This document shows positions 46,047 to 55,028 of a stretch of 64,000 nucleotides of DNA, piece after piece. Within the stretch, counting starts at the first letter, position 1. The number at the start of each line of letters is the position of its first letter. The translations under genes were made by a program, and so were the position numbers. Location: assembly GCA_949317995.1 (NCBI GenBank), contig OX439052.1, positions 42,528,599 through 42,592,598 on the forward strand, in the 5' to 3' direction. The notes under the pieces were generated by a model. It worked only from the letters and a program-made list of their open reading frames with translations. It searched no databases and was not told the DNA's origin. The stretch is from Acholoe squamosa. Lineage: Eukaryota; Annelida; Polychaeta; Phyllodocida; Polynoidae.

Positions 46047-48920
46047 TTAGGTCACTGCAGTCCTCTGGGCAATTCGGGGGCTGCGGCGAACGTATCTCCC
46101 CTTCTCGGATAGTTCTTTATCGGACCTGACAGTCTGAAGAGCTTTCTCTAGGTGCTTTTTAGCCTTAGAAACACCTTTCCTCTTCTTTTTGTCTTCACCT
46201 GCCGAGACTTTTTTAACTCCCCCACGCTTAATCGGTGTTGGCGTGGGTGTCACTGATTCGGAACACTTCTTGGGTCTACCGCGGCCGCGCTTCACTGTAG
46301 TGTTCTCTACCTGGTCTATTATGCGATTCTGGTTCAGGATCTTTCCGGAACCTTCACCATACATTTCTGTGGAGGTCTCCCTCCCAGACCATCTCCTTAA
46401 TCTAGCCACATTTGACTTATAGAGTCGACCAAGGTCAGATTTAATAATTACGGTACAATCACTGATAATTTGTGTTATAGTAAAGGGACCGTCCCAATTA
46501 GACGCTAATTTTATGTGTCTAAGCGGTTCATGTAATCTGAGGACTCTGTCTCCGGATTGGAATTTCCGATGCTTTAGATCGGTATCGTATCCTACTTTCT
46601 GCCATTTGGCACTTTTCTCCAAATCAATTCGGACAGACTCATATGCTTTTCTAAATCTGTCTCTTAAACATTCCACAAAAACTACATGGCAAGGTAGTTC
46701 AGGGTCCATTCCTACGACTCCAAAAACTAGGTCAGCAGGCATTATCAAATCCTCTCCGAATACTAAAAGGTTCGGAGAACAATTTGTACTTGAATGTACC
46801 GTACTATTATAAGCATGTGTCACAAAATGACATTGCTCATCCCAGTCATCCATATGTTCATTAACGAGTGACTTTAGGACTTGGATGAGGGTTCTATTGA
46901 ACCTTTCCACCAATCCGTCGCTTTGTGGCCTATACGGATTGGTTCTAGTCTTGCAAATAGCTAAGTATTCGCACATACCCTGCCAGAGATTTGATTCGAA
47001 TTCTCTGCCTTGGTCACTGTGTAACATTAATGGTACACCGAAGCTTAGTACCCAACCTTTTACAAAAGCTTCGGCACAAGTAATTGCTTTGTGGTCCGGT
47101 AGTGGAAATACTTTAGTGTATTTCGTATAATAATCACACACTACCATCATACAGGTATTATCATTAGCGGTTGTATTAAATCCACTAATAATATCTACCC
47201 CGATTCTTGCGAATCTAACTCCGAAAAGTTCTTGGGATAGGGGAAGTTTGCCCATCCCGGGTCCGGGTTTGTTTTTACAACAATCCGGACAGGTGGTTAC
47301 CCATCTTTGCAAGTCCCGTGTCATGCCAGGCCAATAGTATTTCTTGGAAAGTCGTGCTAGCGAGCGTTTCCTTCCAAAATGACCACTGGTCCGATGTCCA
47401 TGACAGAAGTACATAATGTCATGTCTCATGGCATGTGGTATCACCACTTGCATGATTCTATCACCATTATTACATGGCTTCCAACGGTATAACACGCCTT
47501 TCCGGACTTCAAGCTCGGTCCATTGAGCAAGAAACCTTCTCATTTCTCGATTTTCCAGAGAGACCTCCGGTCTAACTGGACGTATACCCTTTGGTACTAA
47601 TTGCAGTAGCTGCGCAGTTATCGAGTCAGCTTCCTGGAAATGTCGTATGTGATCCATAGACCAATCCAGTATACTGGCAACTAGGGGTACGAATGGTCTT
47701 CGAATCCCTGCTAACACTGCCTTATGAGCTCCACAATCAGTACAATCCGGATTATCACATTTCCGGATTGGTATTCGAGACAAAGCATCAGCATTTAAAT
47801 GCTTAACTCCGGGTCTATGCTGAATCTGTTGATGTTCAAGCCCATATTCGGATAAATGGGCTAGCCATCGGCCTAGCATTCCTTCAGCATCTCGGAAGTT
47901 CAGTAGCCACTTTAAAGAGGAGTGATCCGTACGTAAAGTAAAGTTCGTTCCCCATAGAAAATGTTTGAACTTCTTGGTATATACGACTACTGCTAACAAC
48001 TCTCTTTTGGTTGTGCAGTAATTGCGCTGAGTCTTGCTCAGTGTATTGCTGGCAAAGGCAATCGGTACTTCTCTCCCATTTTGGACTTGCGAGAGAGCTG
48101 CACCAATGCTATCATTACTAGCATCAGTATCCAGTATGAAATGATCCGTTTCATTCGGATATTGCAATACGGGAGTACTCGTGAACAGATCTTTTAGCTT
48201 TTGGAAAGCGGTTTCCTGTTCATGCGTCCAAGGAAATTTTTCCTTGGTACTTCCTGGAGTCCAGTTAGCTATTGCTTGTAATGGGTAACTGACTCTAGAA
48301 TAATTCGGAATAAATTCCCTGTAATAGGAACAGAATCCTAAAAAGGACCTCACTTCTTTGGGTGTTTTAGGTCTATTCCAATTCGTAACTGATTCGATTT
48401 TTTCCGGATCAGCCTTTATTCCTTCATCACTGATGATGCGGCCCAAATAATTTATGGACTTTCTAAACATGTGGCATTTCTTAGGTTTCAATTTGAGACC
48501 ATTAGAGATAGTACGTTCTAGTACCATTTTCAGGTTATTAGAACACTCTTCGAATGTTTTCCCGAAGACTATGACATCGTCAAGATATACAAGACATCTT
48601 TTCCACAATAAATCACTTAGAATTGTTTCCATCATTGCTTCAAATGTTGCAGGTGCATTGCACAGTCCAAACGGCATTACATTATATTGGAATAATCCAA
48701 TATGACTTGAAAATGCAGTTTTCTCCATATCTGGAGGGTTCATTCCCACTTGCCAGTAGCCTGATTGCAAGTCTAGGGTACAAAACCAACTGTTTCCTCC
48801 TAAGGAGTCAATGGTTTCATCTATTCTCGGTAATGGATACGAATTCTTTTTCGTTATTCCATTCAACTTCCTGTAGTCTATGCAGAAACGGATAGTACCG
48901 TCTTTTTTGTTACCATACAC
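46047..48920 (-). CDS. pol: Pol part 2: reverse transcriptase, RNase H, integrase
   Basis: 957 residues. Reverse transcriptase: D50 in the LDLQSGYWQV block and YLDD at 112-115 (catalytic D114, D115). RNase H of the gypsy type: D266, E307, D332, D378. Integrase: zinc-binding H507/H509-H514-C544-C547, catalytic D576, D636, E672 (spacing D-59-D-35-E), GPF of the GPY/F module at 811-813. No chromodomain is visible. The tail (about 875-957) is very basic and has an AT-hook-like KRGRGRPKK at 877-885 and further Lys-rich strings, likely for chromatin contact. All catalytic residues are intact. The 5' boundary is artificial: the domain begins in the preceding frame, joined at AAAAAAG (48908-48902). 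Confidence 0.95.
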   Translation of the reverse strand: MYGNKKDGTIRFCIDYRKLNGITKKNSYPLPRIDETIDSLGGNSWFCTLDLQSGYWQVGMNPPDMEKTAFSSHIGLFQYNVMPFGLCNAPATFEAMMETILSDLLWKRCLVYLDDVIVFGKTFEECSNNLKMVLERTISNGLKLKPKKCHMFRKSINYLGRIISDEGIKADPEKIESVTNWNRPKTPKEVRSFLGFCSYYREFIPNYSRVSYPLQAIANWTPGSTKEKFPWTHEQETAFQKLKDLFTSTPVLQYPNETDHFILDTDASNDSIGAALSQVQNGREVPIAFASNTLSKTQRNYCTTKRELLAVVVYTKKFKHFLWGTNFTLRTDHSSLKWLLNFRDAEGMLGRWLAHLSEYGLEHQQIQHRPGVKHLNADALSRIPIRKCDNPDCTDCGAHKAVLAGIRRPFVPLVASILDWSMDHIRHFQEADSITAQLLQLVPKGIRPVRPEVSLENREMRRFLAQWTELEVRKGVLYRWKPCNNGDRIMQVVIPHAMRHDIMYFCHGHRTSGHFGRKRSLARLSKKYYWPGMTRDLQRWVTTCPDCCKNKPGPGMGKLPLSQELFGVRFARIGVDIISGFNTTANDNTCMMVVCDYYTKYTKVFPLPDHKAITCAEAFVKGWVLSFGVPLMLHSDQGREFESNLWQGMCEYLAICKTRTNPYRPQSDGLVERFNRTLIQVLKSLVNEHMDDWDEQCHFVTHAYNSTVHSSTNCSPNLLVFGEDLIMPADLVFGVVGMDPELPCHVVFVECLRDRFRKAYESVRIDLEKSAKWQKVGYDTDLKHRKFQSGDRVLRLHEPLRHIKLASNWDGPFTITQIISDCTVIIKSDLGRLYKSNVARLRRWSGRETSTEMYGEGSGKILNQNRIIDQVENTTVKRGRGRPKKCSESVTPTPTPIKRGGVKKVSAGEDKKKRKGVSKAKKHLEKALQTVRSDKELSEKGRYVRRSPRIAQRTAVT

Positions 48921-50281
48921 ACAGGACTACTCCATGGACTATTGGAAGGGACTATTACATCCTGTTCCAACATCTTATTTATTTCATCCTCAGCTACTCT
49001 CTTTTTTGCTAAGGGTAACCGTCTATACGGTATCTTAAAGGGTTCGGCATCTCCAGTATCTATTTTATGTAATACTTTATTTGTTGTACCTAGTTTTTCA
49101 CCAGGTTTGGCAAAGGCAGTATGATACTGACAGAGCATATCATAGAACTCTTTCCGGTGTTCCGGATCCTCTAATGAAGTTTCTTCATACAACTTAAATA
49201 AGTCTTCCGAAATTTCATCATCCCCTGTTACCTTCTGTAAGCTTAGCTTACTATCCGTTACAGTTTCTGAAAGGGTCACGTTTCCAAAAACTTGTCCCTT
49301 TTTCAAGTAGATAGTCGTGTTTCCAGTATTGGAGACAGGTACTACCGACCAGGATGCATTCGCTACTATCGTGTCTACAGAATTTAATCCAATACCTGAC
49401 AAAGTAACTACATCCGGTTCTATCACTGCAGGTTTGTTACGCATTGCAGGATCACTTCTTACAAGCACATCACAGGCTACTCCCGGAGGGATTCGCACAG
49501 TGTGTGCCACACTAGCCATACTGCTCACTTGTCTCAGTGCACATCTAACCTTTACGGGGTACGGGTATCTCACACTCAACACTCCTGTTTGGGGTTCCAA
49601 TACAGCACCATACAGGGATGCGAAATCCAACCCGAGTATCCCCTCATCTGCTATATCCGCAACGGTGGCGCTCATGACATAGTCATGTATACCATCTAAC
49701 TGTAGTCTCACACAAGTTCTACCATACGTTTGCAAGGTACTGCCGTCGGCCGTCTGAGCACTTCCTCCCGATTTGAGAGTATCATGTTCATCCGGTATAA
49801 GGTCGTAGAACCCCCTGGAGATACAAGAGTGGCTAGCTCCCGTATCCACAAGGAATTCGGCAGATCTTCCGTTAACAGTAAGGCAAACATACCACCGCCT
49901 GCCGTTTAGAACAGAGGGCATGTCCGTGACAATCGGAACGTCATTTTTCACACCAGGAGTCAATCCACATCCTTTCAAGAATTCCAGACAAGGATGACCC
50001 GGGGGCAGGTGGGCACCACAGACCTTGGCTAACGCATAGCCGCCTGCCTCGTTACTGATATTGGGTTTCCCCTGTGCTCCCATAGCACCTGTTATATCAG
50101 CTTCCCTAACCTTCCGGGTGTCTACAACCACCTCGGTGTTAGGCGATCTTGTTACTTCATGCGAACTATCATCACGGATGGTGATATCATGGCAAGATTT
50201 GTCACTGGGATCCCCTTCTTTGCCCGTTAGGAGACCCCTCCTTAGTTTTCCTCTGTACTTACTCCAGAGACACTCTCCTGT
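48878..50281 (-). CDS. pol: Pol part 1: aspartic protease and start of reverse transcriptase
   Basis: Frame -1 relative to gag, open from 50281; no convincing own start codon, so it should be made as a Gag-Pol fusion. Counted from the GTG at 50131, the retropepsin active site DTGAS is at residues 96-100 and the second conserved strand ILGLDF at 165-170. From about residue 365 the sequence is the N-terminal part of the reverse transcriptase (IPYRRLPLAKK, MLEQDVIVPSNSPWSSPV). The frame ends shortly after a run AAAAAAG, and the rest of the enzyme is found in the -1 frame. The protease cleaves the polyprotein inside the particle. Confidence 0.9.
   Translation of the reverse strand, partial: TGECLWSKYRGKLRRGLLTGKEGDPSDKSCHDITIRDDSSHEVTRSPNTEVVVDTRKVREADITGAMGAQGKPNISNEAGGYALAKVCGAHLPPGHPCLEFLKGCGLTPGVKNDVPIVTDMPSVLNGRRWYVCLTVNGRSAEFLVDTGASHSCISRGFYDLIPDEHDTLKSGGSAQTADGSTLQTYGRTCVRLQLDGIHDYVMSATVADIADEGILGLDFASLYGAVLEPQTGVLSVRYPYPVKVRCALRQVSSMASVAHTVRIPPGVACDVLVRSDPAMRNKPAVIEPDVVTLSGIGLNSVDTIVANASWSVVPVSNTGNTTIYLKKGQVFGNVTLSETVTDSKLSLQKVTGDDEISEDLFKLYEETSLEDPEHRKEFYDMLCQYHTAFAKPGEKLGTTNKVLHKIDTGDAEPFKIPYRRLPLAKKRVAEDEINKMLEQDVIVPSNSPWSSPVCMVTKKTVLSVSA
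48902..48908 (-). promoter_or_regulatory. A_AAA_AAG heptamer at frame change inside reverse transcriptase
   Basis: In the upstream frame the codons read ACA AAA AAG, exactly the X_XXY_YYZ form of a -1 slippery site. The downstream frame resumes at GAC with the conserved reverse-transcriptase sequence. The alternative is loss of one A from a homopolymer by mutation or sequencing. Confidence 0.5.
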
Positions 50282-52479
50282 CTACGAGGGACAGGTTTCT
50301 CAGCCATACATTCTGGAGCATAATGCCCCAGTTTCTGGCATCTGAAACATCTCCTCTGAGATTTGTCAACTCTCGGTCTCTTTAGAGCTTCTGTTAATCC
50401 GGCTAATAATGTTTCCATCATGTTAGTCGGAGCAACAGTGGCTGCTACATTTGGGTTCGCCGTAGAGGCTACACTGCCAGGTTGAGTTGATCCGGAAGCT
50501 GTTTTACCAGCAACAGATCCTCCTCTCCCTCTCGAATGTACTTTCCTATACCGCTTTTGTCGGTAATACTTTCCAGCTATATGGACTGAACCAATATAAT
50601 CTCCGTTTTCATCGGAGACATATTCATCTTTCTCATCAACTTCATTCGATTCAACCGGAGCTAATTGGGAAGTATCATATACCGGAGCAGGTGTACCTCC
50701 GTATTGGAATGGAGCTGCTCTTACTGGATTAGGTCCGAGACCTACCAAACGTTTCTTCATGTCATGTCCATCGATTGCTATGAACAGATCACTGAAGGAA
50801 GTGTCATCTTTCCAAGAGTCCCAGACCACTTGCTTGTGATCCGGATCTCGCAATCCACTGTAGAATTGTATAAACAATTCTTGTAGATAACAATCATCAT
50901 CATGAGCCCAATTTGGACGTGCTTTCGAAAGCAAGTCTTGTAGCTCCAAACCAAAGACTTTGTGTGATTCTTTAGGTTTTTGTGTCCTCTTCTTGAAGCT
51001 TACCCACGGATCTTCTCTAACGATTGATCCAAACAGGTATTCGGCACATTCGACCAATTGATCATAAGTACCGTATATTCCGTAAGCTGCTCTCCATTGG
51101 TTGAGGGCTACTTTTCCGCCTTTATTTAACCAACAGATCAAATATGGCAGAGCTTCTTCTTTTGTCCAGCCACTACAATTGACTTCGTCGACAAAAGCTT
51201 GATACCTGTCCTTCCATGGATCATTAGAATCATATGGAGGGGGTATCCGTGCCTGCCTACGTGCCGGATTATTACATCCGCGTAGTCTATCTGCTTCTCG
51301 CATGCTCCAGTTCATGACTTCCATGCCGTCTGCTCCCTTTCGGTAGCAGTCAATGCCGAGGTTTTGGATACACTGGCTTCTATCAAAGATGGTTTGCATC
51401 CCTGCAGGCATAGAAGTTCTCCTATTTGGCTTCCTGCCATCTCCTCCTGATCCTGATCCTCCGGACCCGGATCCTCCTGGGCCGCCTGGAGGGTTTCCTC
51501 CTGGTGGACCATTATTATTATAGCTTCCGGATGAACCGACAGGGCATCCACCATTGTAACCGGTGTTTCCAGAAGAAGCGTATCTAGGGTAAGAATCATT
51601 TTGATTCCATCCCTGGTTATAGCTATTACCATTCTGATAATTGCCACTTCCCGATGGATTACAATTATTTCTATATCCATAGGACGATGTTCTCGGTTGA
51701 TACGTACCGCCATTAATATTGTTTTGTGGCGGATTTGGTCTCGGAAAACGTCCATCAGTAGGACCATTACCAGAACCTGGGGTTGGATTCGGTAATCTTG
51801 GTACTGCTGGTGTACTGTGGCCGGGTTGGGGGAAATATGAAGGTGGTGTCAACATATGCCTCATTGGTCCGGGTGCTCTTGGTTGTGCCACGGGTGAATT
51901 ATTATTATTCCCTGTAGCACCATCGTGAGTCGCTTTGATTTTGTGACTCAAATCTGGTATGGGTGGTGCCGGACCTATCGTATCCAGCATTGGAATTACT
52001 GGTTTAGATGCGGTTCCATTTACTGCAGCATTATCCGGTTTCTTATAGATTCCGGATACCACATTCTTGTCAGCCCCATCATCAACGAATGGGCTGTATC
52101 TAATTGGGGTTGCATCTTTAGATGTCTTTCCCAACATTGTAGATACCACAGCTGGGTCTATATTACCTATAGTTAACTGGGCTGCTTCTACATATTTATC
52201 TAGAGTTATTGCAGTGGCCTGCAATTCCTGAAGCTCATTTGTGAGTTTCTGTCTATCCTCCTCCAGTTGTTTGTTGTAAGCTATGATGCCTACCCGGATG
52301 GTTTCATTGTCTTCAGCTTGTTTACTGCACTGAAGTTTCAATTTATCCAACTCATCCTGATAATGGCGAATTTCGGATTCGAATTTTGTCTTATCAAGGT
52401 TTAGTTGGTCGTTCGTATCTATGTATGTTTGGATACGAATGTGCCTATTATCATATTCTTTATTGAATGATTCTCTCAT
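50242..52479 (-). CDS. gag: Gag, main part: capsid and zinc knuckle
   Basis: 745 residues from ATG 52479. Residues 1-100 are coiled-coil. Residues 150-370 are Pro/Gly/Asn/Ser-rich low complexity (GGSGSGG repeats). Residues 380-600 have the helical pattern of a retrotransposon capsid (WTKEEALPYLICWL, KESHKVFGLELQDLL, LFIQFYSGLRD). A CCHC zinc knuckle lies at 711-724 (C711, C714, H719, C724), typical for packaging RNA. It overlaps the pol frame by about 40 bp: pol opens after a TAG at 50284-50282 and gag stops at 50244-50242, with pol in the -1 frame. GGAAAAC (50251-50245) in this overlap is a possible weak slippery site. Long for gag because of the low-complexity region. Confidence 0.88.
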   Translation of the reverse strand: MRESFNKEYDNRHIRIQTYIDTNDQLNLDKTKFESEIRHYQDELDKLKLQCSKQAEDNETIRVGIIAYNKQLEEDRQKLTNELQELQATAITLDKYVEAAQLTIGNIDPAVVSTMLGKTSKDATPIRYSPFVDDGADKNVVSGIYKKPDNAAVNGTASKPVIPMLDTIGPAPPIPDLSHKIKATHDGATGNNNNSPVAQPRAPGPMRHMLTPPSYFPQPGHSTPAVPRLPNPTPGSGNGPTDGRFPRPNPPQNNINGGTYQPRTSSYGYRNNCNPSGSGNYQNGNSYNQGWNQNDSYPRYASSGNTGYNGGCPVGSSGSYNNNGPPGGNPPGGPGGSGSGGSGSGGDGRKPNRRTSMPAGMQTIFDRSQCIQNLGIDCYRKGADGMEVMNWSMREADRLRGCNNPARRQARIPPPYDSNDPWKDRYQAFVDEVNCSGWTKEEALPYLICWLNKGGKVALNQWRAAYGIYGTYDQLVECAEYLFGSIVREDPWVSFKKRTQKPKESHKVFGLELQDLLSKARPNWAHDDDCYLQELFIQFYSGLRDPDHKQVVWDSWKDDTSFSDLFIAIDGHDMKKRLVGLGPNPVRAAPFQYGGTPAPVYDTSQLAPVESNEVDEKDEYVSDENGDYIGSVHIAGKYYRQKRYRKVHSRGRGGSVAGKTASGSTQPGSVASTANPNVAATVAPTNMMETLLAGLTEALKRPRVDKSQRRCFRCQKLGHYAPECMAEKPVPRRQESVSGVSTEEN

Positions 52480-52482
52480 AGA

Positions 52483-53025
52483 TTAAAGTTTTAGTTCTTC
52501 ATTCTCGAGTTCTTTCATGTACTCGCTCCTTCTGGCTTCGAATTCCTTTCGCATGCCAGTTAGGTCCTCTTCCATCTGAAGTTTTTCATGGAATACTTCA
52601 TCCTTAGCTTTGACCAAGGTATTTAAATTCTCGTTCAAAGTTACATAAGTTTCATTCAACAACAGGACATCCGGTCGTTTTAATTCTTCACCTTCCGGTA
52701 CCGCATAGGTTAAGTCGCCATCTATAGCGCTATAATCTAATATTGGTAATTCGGGCCTGGGTAACCTATAAGGTAGTTCTCCGAATGTTACCCTTTTTCG
52801 CATTGGTGCCGGATGTTCTGGGTTAGTACTACCACCGACTTCGAACATCGAATCACATAATTCGTCAACAATTGATTGCTGGCCTATTAAGTTACTATGT
52901 CTCTGTATGGACTGTTCGCGTCGTACAGAGTCTGGCAGATTCTCCTCACTATCATTATAGTGGGGTCCCGGATCCCTCCAAGATGCAGATTCCGCATCTT
53001 GCGAGTCCGAATGGGCTTGGAGCAT
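52483..53025 (-). CDS. gag: Gag, N-terminal part (ends at in-frame stop)
   Basis: First ATG of the frame is at 53025. The same frame is open further upstream through the primer site into the LTR but has no ATG there. The product is acidic and proline-containing, then becomes a charged heptad-rich stretch (LNENLNTLVKAKDEV and following), predicted coiled coil. It ends at TAA (52485-52483), two codons before the ATG of the next piece in the same frame, and coiled-coil character continues beyond. It is therefore the front of one gag gene split by a stop, not a separate gene. Either the copy is mutated or the stop is read through; the next base after TAA is T. Gag forms the cytoplasmic particle. 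Confidence 0.7.
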   Translation of the reverse strand: MLQAHSDSQDAESASWRDPGPHYNDSEENLPDSVRREQSIQRHSNLIGQQSIVDELCDSMFEVGGSTNPEHPAPMRKRVTFGELPYRLPRPELPILDYSAIDGDLTYAVPEGEELKRPDVLLLNETYVTLNENLNTLVKAKDEVFHEKLQMEEDLTGMRKEFEARRSEYMKELENEELKL

Positions 53026-53148
53026 TAATGATCCATTTCCATTCTCTTGGGCAAGTGATTGCCCTTCTGGGTTAGCTTCCCTGAGGGTGTCTAACCCATG
53101 CACCAGCCGTTCGGACGTTATAACGTCCGGGCTATACACCAGAATTAA

Positions 53149-53163
53149 CTGGTCACGGCACCA
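53149..53163 (-). other. Primer binding site, tRNA-His
   Basis: TGGTGCCGTGACCAG on the minus strand begins two bases inside the end of the 5' LTR. It is complementary to the 3' end of animal tRNA-His including CCA (CTGGTCACGGCACCA in insects). The tRNA sequence is from memory and the match is about 15 nt. Confidence 0.8.
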
Positions 53164-53164
53164 G

Positions 53165-53541
53165 TGTAAGGGTTTGTGGCCTTACGGACCTGGGGGGTTC
53201 GGGTCTTACGGTTCGGAAAGAAAGAGTAAGACAGTATTCCAAGTGTATGCCAACGGTTAGGTTTATTACTTAATGCACACTCACGGCTGCCGGATGATAT
53301 CAAAGAGGCAGCTGATATTAAAAGACAGTGGTTTACATAGTGTGGAGGCCAGAAGGGCCTCTGACGTAGCGGCTGAGCCCTGGGCTTTATATACGGACCC
53401 AGGTGTTCGTCGTCAGATGTCCCCACAGACCCGGATCGGTGCTGCCACCTATCCGGAACCTGAGGAACGTCCGACGACTCGACTCACCCGCCACGTCAGA
53501 CGGTACCCAACTCCTATGGTTTAGTAAAGTGTACCTCTACA
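53165..53541 (-). repeat. 5' LTR
   Basis: 377 bp; on the minus strand starts TGTAGAGGTACAC and ends AAACCCTTACA. It has GTATATAAAG (53394-53385) as a likely TATA box and AATAAA on the minus strand further down as polyadenylation signal, giving a plausible U3-R-U5 layout. Confidence 0.95.
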
Positions 53542-53639
53542 ATATGCTAAGTAATGTTAAGATGCAAAGAGAATAGAAACAAAAAAAGTTTTTCAGCACT
53601 AACTTTAAACATTTAATTCTATATTACAAGGTCTCAAAA

Positions 53640-54305
53640 GAAGATTGTCTTTGAACTACCTATACTAGACAGTATAAAAGATCGCCATGGTATAGAGGGG
53701 TGGCTCTCTGGAAAACTCTACCTGAGGAGATTCAGAGAGCCATGACAAAGGTAAAATTCAAGGAGGGTGTGATGAAGATAGAAAATATAAGGTTAAACCT
53801 GAAATTGGGTTATAATTGACAATGAGAAGCAGGTGTAGAAACTGCGCCGCTTCATATTCATATTCTGAAATTGGGTTATAATTGACAATGAGAAGCAAGT
53901 GTAGAAACCGCACCGCTTCATATTCATATTCATATTCAACATCAACAACATCAACAATATCCATATTGCTATTGTTGATGTTCCCATATGCATATAACAG
54001 CAGTATAACACTTGAATTATTATTTATTTGAACTCAAAACAAGGTGTATCTAGCTGTAATCATCACATACTGAAATAACGTGTAGAGGCACAAATCTCTA
54101 TGTATGACACATTATTTTCCTTCTATCTATTTTGCTTTAAGTTTGTTTGTCTGTACTTATGTTAATAACCTGTTGTGTGAATATTGCCAGCCCCTATTTC
54201 TTCTCCATCTCCTGATTGTGTTAATATTGACATTTGTCAAGATCTATGAAGTTATTGTACTGTTTCATTTGTGACTTTCCTTTGAAAAATCAATAAAACC
54301 TGGTC
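53640..54305 (+). pseudogene. 3' end of a LINE-like element
   Basis: Around 53660-53818 a frame reads YKRSPWYRGVALWKTLPEEI and continues to a stop; the pattern R-x-x-x-YRG-x-x-LWKTLPEEI is the usual C-terminal motif of CR1/L2/Jockey reverse-transcriptase ORFs. The 3' untranslated part has a 66-bp tandem duplication (53800-53938) and ends with AATCAATAAAACC near 54288-54300, a polyadenylation signal. The LTR retrotransposon is inserted about 100 bp upstream. Frame breaks upstream show it is dead. Confidence 0.55.
53800..53938. repeat. 66-bp tandem duplication
   Basis: TGAAATTGGGTTATAATTGA starts at 53800 and again at 53866; the two units differ at a few positions and end in CTTCATATTCATATTC, with an extra CATATT at the end of the second. 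Confidence 0.9.
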
Positions 54306-55007
54306 TGTTCTGTAGCATTATTTAAATGAACATAGCAGTTCATTAATGCAATGAGCAAGTAAAAAAAAAAAACAAAAAAAACAACTTCACAAGACATGCT
54401 CCCAAGTTCTAAAGTAAATTGGTGCCACACTGGCTGTGGTCAGGAAGAAATGGGGCAAATAAGTGAAATCTAATAAAAAGAATACAGTATCAGAGGTTGA
54501 TTAGTTTAAAAAAAGGTGCAATCTTCCGGGACTTTGATGATCAACTTCTTTTTCGTTGTAGCCTGAAAAATTACCAGACAAAAAGCACCCCCTTGCTTTT
54601 TTTTGTGGTACAGCTAATACAAAATAATGAGAGTCAATCTAACTAACACAAAAATCCCAAGATCCAGTCATGTGTTTAGTTGGTGACACCATAGGGCCAG
54701 GTTGGTCTACTGCTGCAGCACGAGGGCCATCAGGGGGTGAACACCCATCACCACAAAAAAATCATTTTACCATACACCATTGGAAAGCTCTGAACCTATA
54801 GATTTCAGATATTGTGGGTGTAAAAAAAAACATATTTTTGGTGAGATAGAGCTAAAGAAAAAAAGTTTTTAATCATTTTTAATCAAAGTGTATTCACTAC
54901 ATTTTCAGAAACAGAAACCATAAAAAAATGCCTCTATCTAGGTATGCTATAAGCAATTGTAAGTATAGAGAACATGATAGTCATGATTGGGATGACTCAG
55001 ATTAATT

Positions 55008-55028
55008 AGGTCAATAGGTCAAAGGTCA
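55008..55028 (+). promoter_or_regulatory. Nuclear-receptor-like AGGTCA array (DR2 plus DR1)
   Basis: AGGTCA at 55008-55013, 55016-55021 and 55023-55028, giving spacings of two and one base. The last pair is a perfect DR1, the consensus for RXR/HNF4/COUP-type receptors. The same three-site array occurs inverted at 57965-57985, and a two-site form at 55701-55714. Confidence 0.5.

Larger units (their letters stand above)
40731..53541 (-). mobile_element. 12.8-kb Ty3/gypsy-type LTR retrotransposon with a third ORF
   Basis: Complete element: two 377-bp LTRs with TG...CA ends, target duplication, tRNA-His primer site, polypurine tract, gag, pro-RT-RNaseH-IN in that order (the Ty3/gypsy order) and an extra ORF between pol and the 3' LTR. 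At 12.8 kb it is long for the group (usually 4-8 kb). Its coding part is much richer in G and C than the host DNA. LTRs appear identical by eye, so insertion is recent. It lies in sequence that continues into a LINE-like 3' end (53640-54310). Four frame interruptions are noted under the genes. Confidence 0.95.

Noticed and set aside
46047-48920. Chromodomain at the integrase C-terminus
   Set aside because: After the GPY/F module only low-complexity basic sequence is found; no chromodomain aromatic cage pattern.
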